Numbered from the stretch's first letter, positions 30,218 through 38,936 are shown. The stretch: 53,642 nucleotides of DNA from a virus (IMGVR_UViG_3300020400_000008:1-53642); one strand, 5' to 3'. The notes: generated from the letters alone by a model not told the origin. Made by a program: numbers and translations.

Positions 30218-31082
30218 GGTGCTCGTCCGCAAGCAGTTGTTCGACCCCAAGCAGACAGCCAGCAACATGGCTGCTGTCACCGATCTCAGTAGCGCGGGTG
30301 CAGTAGAGCAACTCGGCCTCCTCAATCTCCTCAGTGGTCCTCAGAAGCCACTCGCCCCCGCTGCTGCGAAGGAACTCGGATATGGCATGGACTCTCCCCA
30401 GTACAGGAGGATGAGGCTGGGAGAGAAGATAGGCACGGGACTAGCCGGTCTCTACGGCGGGTATAGGATGATGGACGCCATTGCCTCCGGTAGGTCGCCG
30501 ACCAGCGCCATCGGTGCCGGGGCTGGGGCGTATGGTTCGATCGCCCCCATAGCAAGCAGGGTCGGTGTCCGTGCTGCCAGCAGGGGCATTAAACCAGCAC
30601 CAGTCGCAGTTGCACCACCTGTCCCTGAGAAGATAGAGTACAATCCCGTCTTTGACCCAGTCACATTCGGGCAAATGGAAAGGGGTAGGGCAGACACCAT
30701 ACAGCATAGGTTCCAACCAAAGCAAGTCGCAGTCGCACAACCACAACCATTCAGGCAACCTACACCACAGGAGGCTAGGGTCAACAGGTTAGACCCAAAC
30801 CAAACCGTCTTCACACACCAATACGCAGGTAGTCAACTACCTAGGAACATGCCCGAGATAGAGAGTCCCACACCCGAGGATAAAGCCGAGGGATACTTCG
30901 AGGACGAGCAAGTGCCGGTCTTGGCCCAGCAGAGCAATAAATCAGGCAACGTCGCAGTTGCTCAATCACAGCCCAAGGGCAAGAATCTAACCGAGGAGCA
31001 AATGAAGAGACTGATGGAAGGCTCATTGGACAGATTCATGGACACCGAGGCCAAGCAATCGGGTGCAGTGCAGGGTGCGTGA
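30210..31082 (+). CDS. Hypothetical protein with Gly/Ala-rich helix, 290 aa
   Basis: ATG 30210 overlaps the preceding gene by 8 nt. After a polar N-terminus comes I-G-T-G-L-A-G-L-Y-G-G-Y and I-G-A-G-A-G-A-Y-G-S-I-A-P (75-125), a small-residue, membrane-inserting type of segment; the second half is Pro/Gln-rich with V-A-V-A-Q-P-Q-P repeats. Such proteins are often ejected or head-internal. No family recognised. Confidence 0.8.
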   Translation: MSKVLVRKQLFDPKQTASNMAAVTDLSSAGAVEQLGLLNLLSGPQKPLAPAAAKELGYGMDSPQYRRMRLGEKIGTGLAGLYGGYRMMDAIASGRSPTSAIGAGAGAYGSIAPIASRVGVRAASRGIKPAPVAVAPPVPEKIEYNPVFDPVTFGQMERGRADTIQHRFQPKQVAVAQPQPFRQPTPQEARVNRLDPNQTVFTHQYAGSQLPRNMPEIESPTPEDKAEGYFEDEQVPVLAQQSNKSGNVAVAQSQPKGKNLTEEQMKRLMEGSLDRFMDTEAKQSGAVQGA

Positions 31083-31083
31083 T

Positions 31084-32574
31084 ATGAGCAACGAGGGCGT
31101 CAAGCAGTTCGTCGTCGAGATGGACAGGGAGATGTCCAAGAAGTCGTTCAAGTACTTCTTCACCGATATACTGGGTTTCCACTACAGTCACCATCACGAG
31201 ATGTGGGAGAAGGGCCTCAACGGTCACAGGTACTACTGCGTGAAGGCGTCCCGTGACCACGGCAAATCCACGCTTTTCATGTCGTATGCACTGTGGTTGG
31301 CGGCGTTCAACCCCGGAAAGCACATCATGATCTTCTCACACTCGCTCGAGCAGACCCTCGAGCACATGCGCTTTATACGCAACAACATAGAGAGCGCGGA
31401 CTGTCTGAGGGACCTCAAGCCGGAGGGCAAGCCTTGGGCCAAGTCGTACTTCGAGTTCACCAACGGCAGCCGTATGATGGCGAAGTCGGTGGGTGGTGCG
31501 ACTCGTGGCTTCCACCCAGACGTGGTCGTGTGTGATGACATCCTGTGGGGTACTACTGGGACGGAACTACAACGAGCAGCCGATTGGTTCTACGGCGTCC
31601 TGCTCCCTGTCCTGCATCACTCGAGTCGACTGATGATGGTCGGTACCCCGTTCTCCTACAACGACCTGTATGCAGAGTTGGAGCAGAAGGAGACGTTCAA
31701 GGTCGAGACTTATCCGGCCATCAACAACGAGGGCGTCGCCCTCTGGCCAGAGCGGTGGGACCTTGACGCCCTCGAGCAGAGGCGGATGTCCATGCCAGCC
31801 ATACAATTCTCGCGTGAGTACCTATGTGAGCCGATCCACGACGTTGCGAGCATGTTCCCGATGGACATACTGGAGGCTGCACGTGACCATGAACTCGTGC
31901 TCATCGACAGGGCAGAGACCTTCTACAACGACCAAGGCGAGGCGGATGGCGTGTGGGGCCAGCACTTTGTTGGCTGGGACCCAGCGATATCGTCCGACAA
32001 GAACGCCGATTACACGGCCATGACGATCATGAGGTACCTAGGTGACGACGACATCAAGCAGATCGTACATGTCGTTCACGAGAAGGGGCTCGGCAGCCAC
32101 GCACAGAGAAACATGATGCTGTTGCTTAATAACAGATTCAAACCGGAACTGATCGAACTGGAGGGCAACAATTTCCAGCGGATGTTCGAGGCGGAGTTGC
32201 AGGACATGAAGGCCGACATACCGATCCGCACGTTCATGACTACGCGCACGAAGAAGGAGACCCTGTTCATGTCGCTCCTCATGGCGTTCGAGCAGGGCAA
32301 GATCAAACTACCATACGGTGACGAGAGGAGCAAGCAGTACACCCACAAGGTCGAGGAGGAACTGAACCGGTTCGGCATGCAGAAGAACGGCAGGCTCGAG
32401 AGCGTCGGTGTCAATGACGACTTGGCGATGAGCCTCGCTCTGGCCAACTGGGGGACGAAGGAGTTCAAGGGCAGCGTCATGCTCCTTGATGACATCTTAC
32501 CCGGATTCGACGACTGGATGGGAGGCAAGGACCATCGAAAGTCAAATTACGGGAGTCCTTGGATGATACCATAA
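31084..32574 (+). CDS. terL: Terminase large subunit
   Basis: 496 residues from ATG 31084. ATPase: Walker A-like A-S-R-D-H-G-K-S-T (55-63), Walker B V-V-V-C-D-D-I-L (147-154), coupling motif around M-V-G-T-P-F near 195. Nuclease: G-W-D-P-A-I-S-S-D-K-N-A-D-Y-T (about 297-311) carries the first metal Asp, with further acidic residues at L-I-E-L-E-G-N-N-F and N-D-D-L-A-M-S-L-A near 450. It pumps DNA into proheads and cuts it. It stands upstream of portal, with inserted small genes between. Confidence 0.95.
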   Translation: MSNEGVKQFVVEMDREMSKKSFKYFFTDILGFHYSHHHEMWEKGLNGHRYYCVKASRDHGKSTLFMSYALWLAAFNPGKHIMIFSHSLEQTLEHMRFIRNNIESADCLRDLKPEGKPWAKSYFEFTNGSRMMAKSVGGATRGFHPDVVVCDDILWGTTGTELQRAADWFYGVLLPVLHHSSRLMMVGTPFSYNDLYAELEQKETFKVETYPAINNEGVALWPERWDLDALEQRRMSMPAIQFSREYLCEPIHDVASMFPMDILEAARDHELVLIDRAETFYNDQGEADGVWGQHFVGWDPAISSDKNADYTAMTIMRYLGDDDIKQIVHVVHEKGLGSHAQRNMMLLLNNRFKPELIELEGNNFQRMFEAELQDMKADIPIRTFMTTRTKKETLFMSLLMAFEQGKIKLPYGDERSKQYTHKVEEELNRFGMQKNGRLESVGVNDDLAMSLALANWGTKEFKGSVMLLDDILPGFDDWMGGKDHRKSNYGSPWMIP

Positions 32575-32583
32575 GGTGATGCT

Positions 32584-32937
32584 ATGCAATGGGAGTTCTG
32601 TGATTGTTGCACACCCATGCAACAGGCATCATTCGCCTTGTTAGACGGTCACTTCGAGAAGGCCAAGAAAAAATCCAAGCCCTTTCATGGATACAATCCC
32701 AAGAGGCACCACAGGAAGGGTGGCCTCAACGCCGCCGGTCGTGCCAAGTTCAAGAGGGAGACAGGTGCAAACCTGAAGCCCCCGGTGACGACCAAACCAT
32801 CCAAACTCAAGCCCGGAAGCAAGAGGGCTAAGAGGCGCAAGTCATTCTGCGCTCGCATGGGTGGTATGAAAGGACCAACCAGCAAGGATGGCAAACTCAC
32901 ACCGAAAGGTGCAGCATTGAAGAGGTGGAATTGCTAA
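32584..32937 (+). CDS. Small basic phage-type protein with Cys pairs, 117 aa
   Basis: GGTGAT lies upstream of ATG. N-terminal F-C-D-C-C; the body H-H-R-K-G-G-L-N-A-A-G-R-A-K-F-K-R, then A-K-R-R-K-S-F-C-A-R-M-G-G-M-K-G and G-A-A-L-K-R-W-N-C at the end. From memory, this type of sequence is frequent in marine tailed-virus genomes and large DNA viruses; the role is unknown but the strong basic charge suggests DNA or capsid interior binding. Confidence 0.8.
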   Translation: MQWEFCDCCTPMQQASFALLDGHFEKAKKKSKPFHGYNPKRHHRKGGLNAAGRAKFKRETGANLKPPVTTKPSKLKPGSKRAKRRKSFCARMGGMKGPTSKDGKLTPKGAALKRWNC

Positions 32938-33164
32938 TGACGATATTTGACGACATATGGAATATGCTAATAAAAGAAGAAGATATGGCGAAAGAAAAGA
33001 AGCAGATTATTGAATGCTTGAAGAAAGAGGGTGGGGCTTGCAGTCTTGAAGAGTGCTGCAAGGCCTGCGGCTTAGACAGGAAAAAGTGCAAAGCGCTCAT
33101 TGACAAGATGGACAATGTCAAAATACACAGACACGGTGACGTGGTCTTGATGGACGGATTGTGA
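32937..33164 (+). CDS. Small Cys-containing helical protein, 75 aa
   Basis: ATG overlaps the previous stop (TAATG). Residues 20-75 look like a winged helix (I-I-E-C-L-K-K-E-G-G, L-E-E-C-C-K-A-C-G-L, K-K-C-K-A-L-I-D-K-M, then the wing V-K-I-H-R-H-G-D-V-V-L), with five Cys on the recognition part that could bind a metal. Lower GC than neighbours. The function is unknown. Confidence 0.75.
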   Translation: MTIFDDIWNMLIKEEDMAKEKKQIIECLKKEGGACSLEECCKACGLDRKKCKALIDKMDNVKIHRHGDVVLMDGL

Positions 33165-33358
33165 TGGCTAAATTGAAGCGGGAGAGTTGCTGTTGCGGAG
33201 GCAACAAGAAGAACCCATGCAAGTGCATGGAAGAGGGCATCATGAAGTGCTCGATGACTCCTCCCCGCTGTCCGTGTTACAGTCTTCTCTTTGTTCAGAG
33301 AAAGGCAGCGGATCAACTTATGAAGATTGATTTGAAGAAGATGGTAGGTGTGATCTGA
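33164..33358 (+). CDS. Cys-rich micro-protein, 64 aa
   Basis: MAKLKRESCCCGGNKKNPCK, C-M-E-E-G-I-M-K-C, R-C-P-C-Y. Nine Cys in the first 40 residues point to a metal-binding or cross-linked fold; the C-terminal helix is basic. ATG overlaps the previous stop, and its own stop overlaps the next ATG. Confidence 0.75.
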   Translation: MAKLKRESCCCGGNKKNPCKCMEEGIMKCSMTPPRCPCYSLLFVQRKAADQLMKIDLKKMVGVI

Positions 33359-33549
33359 TGGTCGACTCGTGCACCTGTGGACATTGCATGGGCATGGGCT
33401 CTGCTTGGGACATGTTGGAGAAGAAACTCTGCCCGGAGGGCAAGGCTGCGGCAAAGAGGAAGTTCAAGGTCTACCCATCAGCGTATGCGAATGGGTGGGC
33501 AGTGCAATACTGCCGAGGTAAGTTCAGGAAGAAGGGGAAGAAGAAATGA
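33358..33549 (+). CDS. Small protein with KFKVYPSAYANG motif, 63 aa
   Basis: C-T-C-G-H-C at the N-terminus, then A-A-K-R-K-F-K-V-Y-P-S-A-Y-A-N-G-W-A and a basic end. The YPSAYANG motif is, from memory, recurrent in marine phage and giant-virus small proteins of unknown function. Coupled on both sides. Confidence 0.75.
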   Translation: MVDSCTCGHCMGMGSAWDMLEKKLCPEGKAAAKRKFKVYPSAYANGWAVQYCRGKFRKKGKKK

Positions 33550-33620
33550 GGAATACCACATACATGAAGAACACCACATACGTAGAGGAATGGAATGAGA
33601 ACACGACGACATGGGGCTAG
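33546..33620 (+). CDS. Possible micro-protein, 24 aa
   Basis: MRNTTYMKNTTYVEEWNENT plus TTWG, starting at an ATG that overlaps the previous stop. It contains NTTY twice. It would fill the gap before the next gene, but it is very short and could be untranslated spacer. Confidence 0.3.
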   Translation: MRNTTYMKNTTYVEEWNENTTTWG

Positions 33621-33624
33621 ATGA

Positions 33625-34263
33625 ATGAGTCGATGCACCTGCCACGATACCCTTGTTGTCAAGAACCTGAACAGGTGGTTCAAGGAGAAGTGGGTCGATG
33701 TGTCGAGGAAGGACCCGAAGACGGGCAAGCACCCACCGTGCGGTAGGGACAAGGCCAAGACCTCTAGCAAGGGCTATCCAAAGTGTAGGCCGTCCGTCAA
33801 AGTGAGCAGCAAGACCCCAAAGACATCAGGCTCCATGTCGACAGGGCAGAAGAGAGCAGCAACCAAGAGGAAGAGAGCCAAGAGGCAAGGTGTGGGCGGC
33901 AAGCCCACAATCGTCAAGATACTCAAGTCCTCATCGGAGTACCATGCCACCTTCGATCTGGAAGGGGTCATGCGAAATGGCATCATAGGTAGCCCAACGT
34001 CACGGAGATCCAACAGGCACATCCCACAGTCTCTGAGAAAGGAGGACTCCGTGTCGTACACGTGGCCAACGCTTCAGGAGGCACAGGACTTTCAAGCAAG
34101 GAGGATGCAAGAGACGGGGATAAATTCCTCTAGGGCTGGTATAGTCAGAGTCAACAAGAGCATGCTACCTCCACCCACACAACACAGAGAGCCATACGGG
34201 AACATCAGCCTCGTTCGATCGGGTGGTATCCCACCCTCTGCATTGTCAAGGGTACAGGAGTAG
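33625..34263 (+). CDS. Basic protein with phage/giant-virus FKEKWVDV motif, 212 aa
   Basis: W-F-K-E-K-W-V-D-V-S-R, P-C-G-R-D-K-A-K, G-Y-P-K-C-R-P, then K-T-P-K-T-S-G-S and A-K-R-Q-G-V-G-G-K-P-T. The order fits the DUF5872-like proteins of marine viruses (from memory), of unknown function. The second half (V-S-Y-T-W-P-T-L-Q-E-A-Q-D-F) is not part of that family. Very basic; probably a virion or DNA-associated protein. Confidence 0.75.
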   Translation: MSRCTCHDTLVVKNLNRWFKEKWVDVSRKDPKTGKHPPCGRDKAKTSSKGYPKCRPSVKVSSKTPKTSGSMSTGQKRAATKRKRAKRQGVGGKPTIVKILKSSSEYHATFDLEGVMRNGIIGSPTSRRSNRHIPQSLRKEDSVSYTWPTLQEAQDFQARRMQETGINSSRAGIVRVNKSMLPPPTQHREPYGNISLVRSGGIPPSALSRVQE

Positions 34264-34275
34264 TTAAGTAAAGGT
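34264..34275 (+). promoter_or_regulatory. TATA-like element before LAGLIDADG gene
   Basis: GTTAAGTAAAGG lies in the short gap after the previous stop, with its centre about 24-25 nt upstream of ATG 34293. The spacing fits an archaeal TATA box and leaderless start, giving this gene its own promoter within the late region. Confidence 0.4.
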
Positions 34276-34292
34276 CAATCGAGGGGTCAAGT

Positions 34293-35513
34293 ATGTGGGG
34301 TAGCGCTTTTCTCACTGACTCCTTCGAGATCATCAAGTCGGAGCCTGAGAAACTCACTGCCCCAATCAGGAAGAACATGTTCTCAACCACTGGTGAGGGA
34401 TGGTTTGAGACGCACTTGGGTTGCTCTGCCGCTGACTTCGTCGACAAGTTGCGCAAGATGAGGAGACACAACAAGGACTCCAAGTCCGAGATAGACACGA
34501 TCATCGAGGACGTCAGGACACTCAAGGCCCTAGAGGTCAAGGCCACACTCGATCACATCCCATGGGCTGACGACAGGCATGACACGATACGCAACCTCGG
34601 TCTCTCCGACAGGGATCTCAAGAGCCTCAGAAGATTCTCTGACAGCAGGCAAGTGGGTCTCATACAGGCATGCAACATGTGGGAGGGGGCAGACGCAGCA
34701 CTCAAGTCGCTCGATGATTTCGAGGACGTGTGGGGCAACGAGGAGCAGATGGCATGGGCGAGGGCCATGCAGAGCAAGACCGACGCACGGAAGATGTGGA
34801 GGTCCACCCTACATCAGGCAGACAGCCTCAGTAGCAAGGACAGGGAGACCATCTCCAAGTCAGCCGAGATACTCGCCATCGAGGGACCCCTCACATCACG
34901 CTCCCTCCATGAGAGGCTCATGCAACAAGGCGCAGTCCACAAGAGCATGACACCCTCCAAGTTGTCGAAACTCCTCAAGATGTATGGGGACGCCAATGAC
35001 ATCACATCAGGTGCATCGAGGGGCACCTTCGTCAAGATGCAGGGCAACGGGCTCATACTCAAGGACCCCATGGCGTATGCCGCCGGGTTCTTGGACGCCG
35101 ATGGGTACATCACCATCACAGGGAGGGGTGAGGCACGTGCTGGCTTCGTCGCCACCGGTGACAGGGGCAAGGCTCACTGCGAGCAGTTGCACAAGACACT
35201 CGACTGCGGTGTGCTGCAACTCGATCAAAAGATACACAAGAACAGCACGAGGAGCCAACACAGGCTCCAGTTCTACTCCAAGGCCGATGTCGAAAAACTC
35301 CTGAAGGGCATCCTACCGCACCTGAAGATGAAGGACACACAGGCAAAGGCCGTCCTACAATACATCCATGAGGAAGACCCCCTTCGCAAGGAGCAATTGA
35401 TGCGCGTCGTTCGCTTCTCGAATTGGAAGGATGATACTAAGAAGGCCGAGGATCTGCTAAGCGAATGGGAGTGCACAGTTGATGATATCACAAAATGGTC
35501 GGAGGGACTTTGA
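34293..35513 (+). CDS. LAGLIDADG-domain protein, 406 aa
   Basis: Residues 1-180 are helical and unrecognised; about 185-235 form a winged helix (E-G-P-L-T-S-R-S-L-H-E-R-L); at about 262 A-Y-A-A-G-F-L-D-A-D-G-Y-I-T-I-T is a classical LAGLIDADG helix with the catalytic Asp, followed by the beta sheet (L-H-K-T-L-D-C-G-V, R-L-Q-F-Y-S-K-A-D) and a helical end. Only one LAGLIDADG motif is present, so it would act as a dimer. It lies between terminase and portal and has its own TATA-like element, as expected of a free-standing homing endonuclease, though the long N-terminus is unusual. Confidence 0.8.
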   Translation: MWGSAFLTDSFEIIKSEPEKLTAPIRKNMFSTTGEGWFETHLGCSAADFVDKLRKMRRHNKDSKSEIDTIIEDVRTLKALEVKATLDHIPWADDRHDTIRNLGLSDRDLKSLRRFSDSRQVGLIQACNMWEGADAALKSLDDFEDVWGNEEQMAWARAMQSKTDARKMWRSTLHQADSLSSKDRETISKSAEILAIEGPLTSRSLHERLMQQGAVHKSMTPSKLSKLLKMYGDANDITSGASRGTFVKMQGNGLILKDPMAYAAGFLDADGYITITGRGEARAGFVATGDRGKAHCEQLHKTLDCGVLQLDQKIHKNSTRSQHRLQFYSKADVEKLLKGILPHLKMKDTQAKAVLQYIHEEDPLRKEQLMRVVRFSNWKDDTKKAEDLLSEWECTVDDITKWSEGL

Positions 35514-37264
35514 TGGCAGATGACGAGAGCAGGGTCAGTCGATTCCTATCCGCGTTGGGTAGGCCATTCCGAAGGAGAACCACTCCCCAGCCACAGATGC
35601 CCCTCTACACGACGGGCATACAGGAGCCGGTGCTGGCTCAGGGCATCACCATACCGGCGTTGTACGCAGTCTCGCGTGAGAACCTCATACTGAGGACCGT
35701 CCTCGCCAAACTCAATCAGGAGATATTCAGGAGGGGGTACTACTGGGAGAAGAAGTTCGAGTTGAAGTGCACAGACTGTGGTGAGGAGTACAACCACGAG
35801 ATCGACGTCTGCAAGATGTGCGATGGTCCACTGAGGAAGTGCGACCCGGACGAGATCATCTACCCGAAGTGGCTCCTCAATCAGGAGAACTCCATGGAGC
35901 AGTCATTCATGCACGTGCTACAGGAGATAGAGCATGACCTCAACGTCGTCGATGACGCGTTCCTCATCCTCGTCAAGGAGTACTTCGTTGATGAGAAAAC
36001 CTCGGAGATCATGTTCTACAGGGTCAAGGAGATCATCAGGGGTGATCCCATCTTCATGAGGATCGTGTCCGACAAGCGTGGTGTGCGTGGTGGTAGGTAC
36101 AAGGTGTGCCCCATCCACCGCGACCAAGTCTCATACCCCGGTCAGGACGATCCATGTCAGGTGTGTGGCTCCAAGATGGAGGATGCACACTACGTCAACA
36201 TGGCAGGAAGTGGCAAGACGCAGTACTACCTCAAGGGCGAGGTGGTTCACGTCAGCAAGTACAACCCATCCAAGTTGTACGGCAAGAGCCCCGTCAACAC
36301 GATGTGGCGCCAAGCGATGACACTCACAGCCATGGACAACTACATGTACACCGCATACCAGAAGAGAAGGGTACCAAAGGGCATTATATCAGTCACGACC
36401 GACAACCTCGAGTCGATGAAGTCGTTCTGGAAGGCCGTTGACGAGAAGATGGAGCGAGACCCCCACTACGTCCCGAAGGTCGGCATAGAGTCAGCCACGG
36501 GCAGGGGCGGTGTCAACTGGGTCAAGTTCATGGACACGATGGAGGAGATGCAGTACATCTCCGTGCGTGACGAGATAAGAAACAGGATAGCAGCCTACTA
36601 CGGTGTGAGCGCTGTTTTCATGATCGACAACGGGAAGAGCGGTGGGCTCAACAACGAGGGGATGCAGATCCTCGTCACCAACAGGGCGGTCGAGTTCGGT
36701 CAGAAGGTGTACACGGAGATCCTGTTTCCACGCATGCTGAGGCAGATGGACGTGCACGACTGGAAACTCACACTCTATCCGAACGAGGAGGAGGACGAGA
36801 TTACCAGACTACGGAGGGACGAGATGGAGGCCAACCTCGCACAGCGAATGCTGATGCTCGGCTACAAGCCCGAACTCCTCCAAGAGGGACAACGTGACAT
36901 CCGATTTGTTTATCGTAAGCAAGCACCAGAGATGGAAGGGGCTCCACCCGGCGCACCTCCTGCCGGAGGGGCTCCACCGATGATGCCACCGATGGCCGGA
37001 ATGGCTGGTGCACCACCAATCATGGGTGGCATGCAAGCGAGGGGGATGCCTCCGGGCATCATGCAACAGGTCATGCCACCATCACAACCCGGAGGTGAGG
37101 GTGTCGGCATCAGGACGCCAAGCGGTCCAGCACGTCCACAGCAGCGATCATCCATGGGTGCTGGAGCACCATTCTCGAGCGTCCAACAGAGGGGTCCAAC
37201 CAATACTCTGGGGCAGAATGTCTCCAACGCTCTACAGAACGCCAGAAGGCCTCGTGGTGCATAA
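35513..37264 (+). CDS. Portal protein with zinc fingers
   Basis: 583 residues from ATG 35513. The core is portal-like: I-P-A-L-Y-A-V-S-R-E-N (N-terminal wing), Y-G-K-S-P-V-N-T-M-W-R-Q-A, I-R-N-R-I-A-A-Y-Y-G-V-S-A-V-F and the N-N-E-G-M-Q-I-L-V-T-N-R helix. Inserted near 90-120 is C-T-D-C and C-K-M-C plus a further Cys, and near 203-225 C-P-I-H and C-Q-V-C, two zinc fingers not usual in portals. The last 120 residues are Pro/Gly/Met-rich. Portal forms the dodecameric DNA channel of the head. It follows the LAGLIDADG gene by ATG/TGA overlap. Confidence 0.85.
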   Translation: MADDESRVSRFLSALGRPFRRRTTPQPQMPLYTTGIQEPVLAQGITIPALYAVSRENLILRTVLAKLNQEIFRRGYYWEKKFELKCTDCGEEYNHEIDVCKMCDGPLRKCDPDEIIYPKWLLNQENSMEQSFMHVLQEIEHDLNVVDDAFLILVKEYFVDEKTSEIMFYRVKEIIRGDPIFMRIVSDKRGVRGGRYKVCPIHRDQVSYPGQDDPCQVCGSKMEDAHYVNMAGSGKTQYYLKGEVVHVSKYNPSKLYGKSPVNTMWRQAMTLTAMDNYMYTAYQKRRVPKGIISVTTDNLESMKSFWKAVDEKMERDPHYVPKVGIESATGRGGVNWVKFMDTMEEMQYISVRDEIRNRIAAYYGVSAVFMIDNGKSGGLNNEGMQILVTNRAVEFGQKVYTEILFPRMLRQMDVHDWKLTLYPNEEEDEITRLRRDEMEANLAQRMLMLGYKPELLQEGQRDIRFVYRKQAPEMEGAPPGAPPAGGAPPMMPPMAGMAGAPPIMGGMQARGMPPGIMQQVMPPSQPGGEGVGIRTPSGPARPQQRSSMGAGAPFSSVQQRGPTNTLGQNVSNALQNARRPRGA

Positions 37265-37303
37265 GTGTAATTAAGGCAGCATGCCTACGGCCGGGCGAGC
37301 ACG

Positions 37304-37663
37304 ATGGATTTAACGAAGATGGACCCAATGGCTCGAAAGATGAATGTCCACGCAGTAGCCCTTTCTGAGGCTCTTGAGACCGGTGATGCTGAACTTGCGA
37401 AGTCGCACATCAACGAAATCCTCAAAGTCGGTGATTTCATGCTCGAGGACCTAGACTTCTCCATAGCCAAGTCACAGGAGGCAGAGATAAGCCCGATCAG
37501 CAACTTCGCCAATGGAGTACCAGTGATCAAGTACAATGAGCGAGGCACGAACTTCAACACCGACAACAGGAGCAGGCAACTACCCGGCACCATCATCTCA
37601 TCGAGGACCAACTCGAGGATGAGGCCGCACACAGGAACATTCGGTGGGTACAGACCACAGTAG
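37304..37663 (+). CDS. Hypothetical protein, 119 aa
   Basis: Not recognised. MDLTKMDPMARKMNVHAVAL begins a helical domain to residue 60 (E-A-L-E-T-G-D-A-E-L-A-K); the rest is polar and extended (R-T-N-S-R-M-R-P-H-T-G). A TATA-like TAATTAAGG lies about 30 nt upstream. Position between portal and protease suggests a head protein. Confidence 0.75.
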   Translation: MDLTKMDPMARKMNVHAVALSEALETGDAELAKSHINEILKVGDFMLEDLDFSIAKSQEAEISPISNFANGVPVIKYNERGTNFNTDNRSRQLPGTIISSRTNSRMRPHTGTFGGYRPQ

Positions 37664-37671
37664 GTGCTTGA

Positions 37672-38019
37672 ATGGCCGAAGAGCAGGATGTCACTGAGCG
37701 ACTCATGAACGCTCTCATCTCCAAGATGGAGTCCATGGACAGCGACATCAAATCGGTCAGGGCAGAGAACGACCAACTCAGGAAGATGATGTCCAACCCA
37801 GCCACGCTCCTGAAGAGGGCTGGCTACGTCAGGACCAATACACCTCTCTCTGAAGACATGTTAGACGATCCCTTCAGGATGGATGACACTGTCATCAAGT
37901 CAGAGGGAACAGCGAACAACCAACTAGACACATACACCAACGAGGAGGTGCATGAGATGTCATGGGAGGAGATCCACGAGATGGCCTCGCAACACAGGGA
38001 AATAAGGGAGTTGTACTAA
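37672..38019 (+). CDS. Coiled-coil protein with scaffold-like C-terminus, 115 aa
   Basis: A trimeric-type coiled coil in residues 12-45 (M-D-S-D-I-K-S-V-R-A-E-N-D-Q-L). The C-terminus V-H-E-M-S-W-E-E-I-H-E-M-A matches the C-terminus of the protease-scaffold protein (A-S-M-S-W-D-E-V-H-N-L-A). The shared end is likely a docking motif for the major capsid protein, so this may be an accessory scaffold. Confidence 0.75.
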   Translation: MAEEQDVTERLMNALISKMESMDSDIKSVRAENDQLRKMMSNPATLLKRAGYVRTNTPLSEDMLDDPFRMDDTVIKSEGTANNQLDTYTNEEVHEMSWEEIHEMASQHREIRELY

Positions 38020-38020
38020 G

Positions 38021-38773
38021 ATGGTAAGACCGAGATACAGCGATGCAAGCACAGACGCGATCAAGATGTTAGAGAAGGCACACTTCTTACTGCAGAAGGC
38101 CGAAAAACTACAGATGGTCGAGCACGACGGCAAGAAGGTCCCCCACTTCGCCGCTGATGGAAAGGGCCACAAGGACGAGAAGAAGAAGGCTGACATGGCT
38201 GAGAAGGACAAGTACTGCATGAAGCGCTTCGGCAAGAAGTACTCAGACTGCTCGGAGAAACAGAAAGCAGAGTGCGACAGAAACGTCAACAAAGTCGAAA
38301 AGGCAAGTATGGCTGAAAAGGACAAATACTGCATGAAGAACTTCGGTAAGAAGTACTCTGAGTGCACAGCGGCACAAAAGGCACAGTGCGACAAGGCTCA
38401 CGGTAAAGTCGAGAAAGGTAGTGAGAAGTGCCCAAAGTGCGGCGACAAAATGGACAAGGGGATGTGTATGAAGGCCGGTTGTGGAGGCATGATGAAGTAC
38501 GGCAACGTGCAGAAGGGCCCCCACCACAAGGAGCAGTCCTTCGACACGAAGCCCGGAGGCGTTCAGTTCATGGCCGAGTCAGGCGGACAGACATACAACG
38601 CCTACTACACGACGAATCAATCGCTCCTTGAATCAGACGACGTCGCAAACAAGGGTGCTAGAAGGGAGAACTACAGCCTAGAGGCACTTGGTCCAATCAC
38701 CAACACACACGACAGGGCTGTGGTCACCCACGAGATAACCAGTGGTGGGGAAACGAGAGCACCAGAGGCGTGA
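38021..38773 (+). CDS. Protein with two Cys-containing repeats, 250 aa
   Basis: Residues about 64-95 and 99-130 repeat M-A-E-K-D-K-Y-C-M-K-x-F-G-K-K-Y, then C-x-x-x-Q-K-A-x-C-D. A third copy is in the giant protein that follows. After them comes a CPKC / M-C-M-K-A-G-C pair (zinc-ribbon-like). The last 80 residues are beta-rich (V-Q-F-M-A-E-S-G-G-Q-T-Y-N). Function unknown; probably virion. Confidence 0.8.
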   Translation: MVRPRYSDASTDAIKMLEKAHFLLQKAEKLQMVEHDGKKVPHFAADGKGHKDEKKKADMAEKDKYCMKRFGKKYSDCSEKQKAECDRNVNKVEKASMAEKDKYCMKNFGKKYSECTAAQKAQCDKAHGKVEKGSEKCPKCGDKMDKGMCMKAGCGGMMKYGNVQKGPHHKEQSFDTKPGGVQFMAESGGQTYNAYYTTNQSLLESDDVANKGARRENYSLEALGPITNTHDRAVVTHEITSGGETRAPEA

Positions 38774-38776
38774 GAT

Positions 38777-38926
38777 ATGATTGACGTCCTTGTTTTCAGA
38801 AAAGCAAGAATGGCTCCCTGTGGCGCTTGCGGTGTCAACCCCATGGAGGGTGACAGGATATGTGCACTACCCGGAACACTACCCCATCCGATAGAAGGGT
38901 GCAATGATTACAGACCGATGCAATAG
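38777..38926 (+). CDS. Micro-protein with four Cys, 49 aa
   Basis: MIDVLVFRKARMAPCGACGV, then R-I-C-A-L-P-G and E-G-C-N-D-Y-R-P-M-Q. C-x-x-C and two single Cys could make one metal site. It lies exactly between two genes with 3- and 10-nt gaps. Not recognised. Confidence 0.6.
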   Translation: MIDVLVFRKARMAPCGACGVNPMEGDRICALPGTLPHPIEGCNDYRPMQ

Positions 38927-38936
38927 GTGGTAGCGT

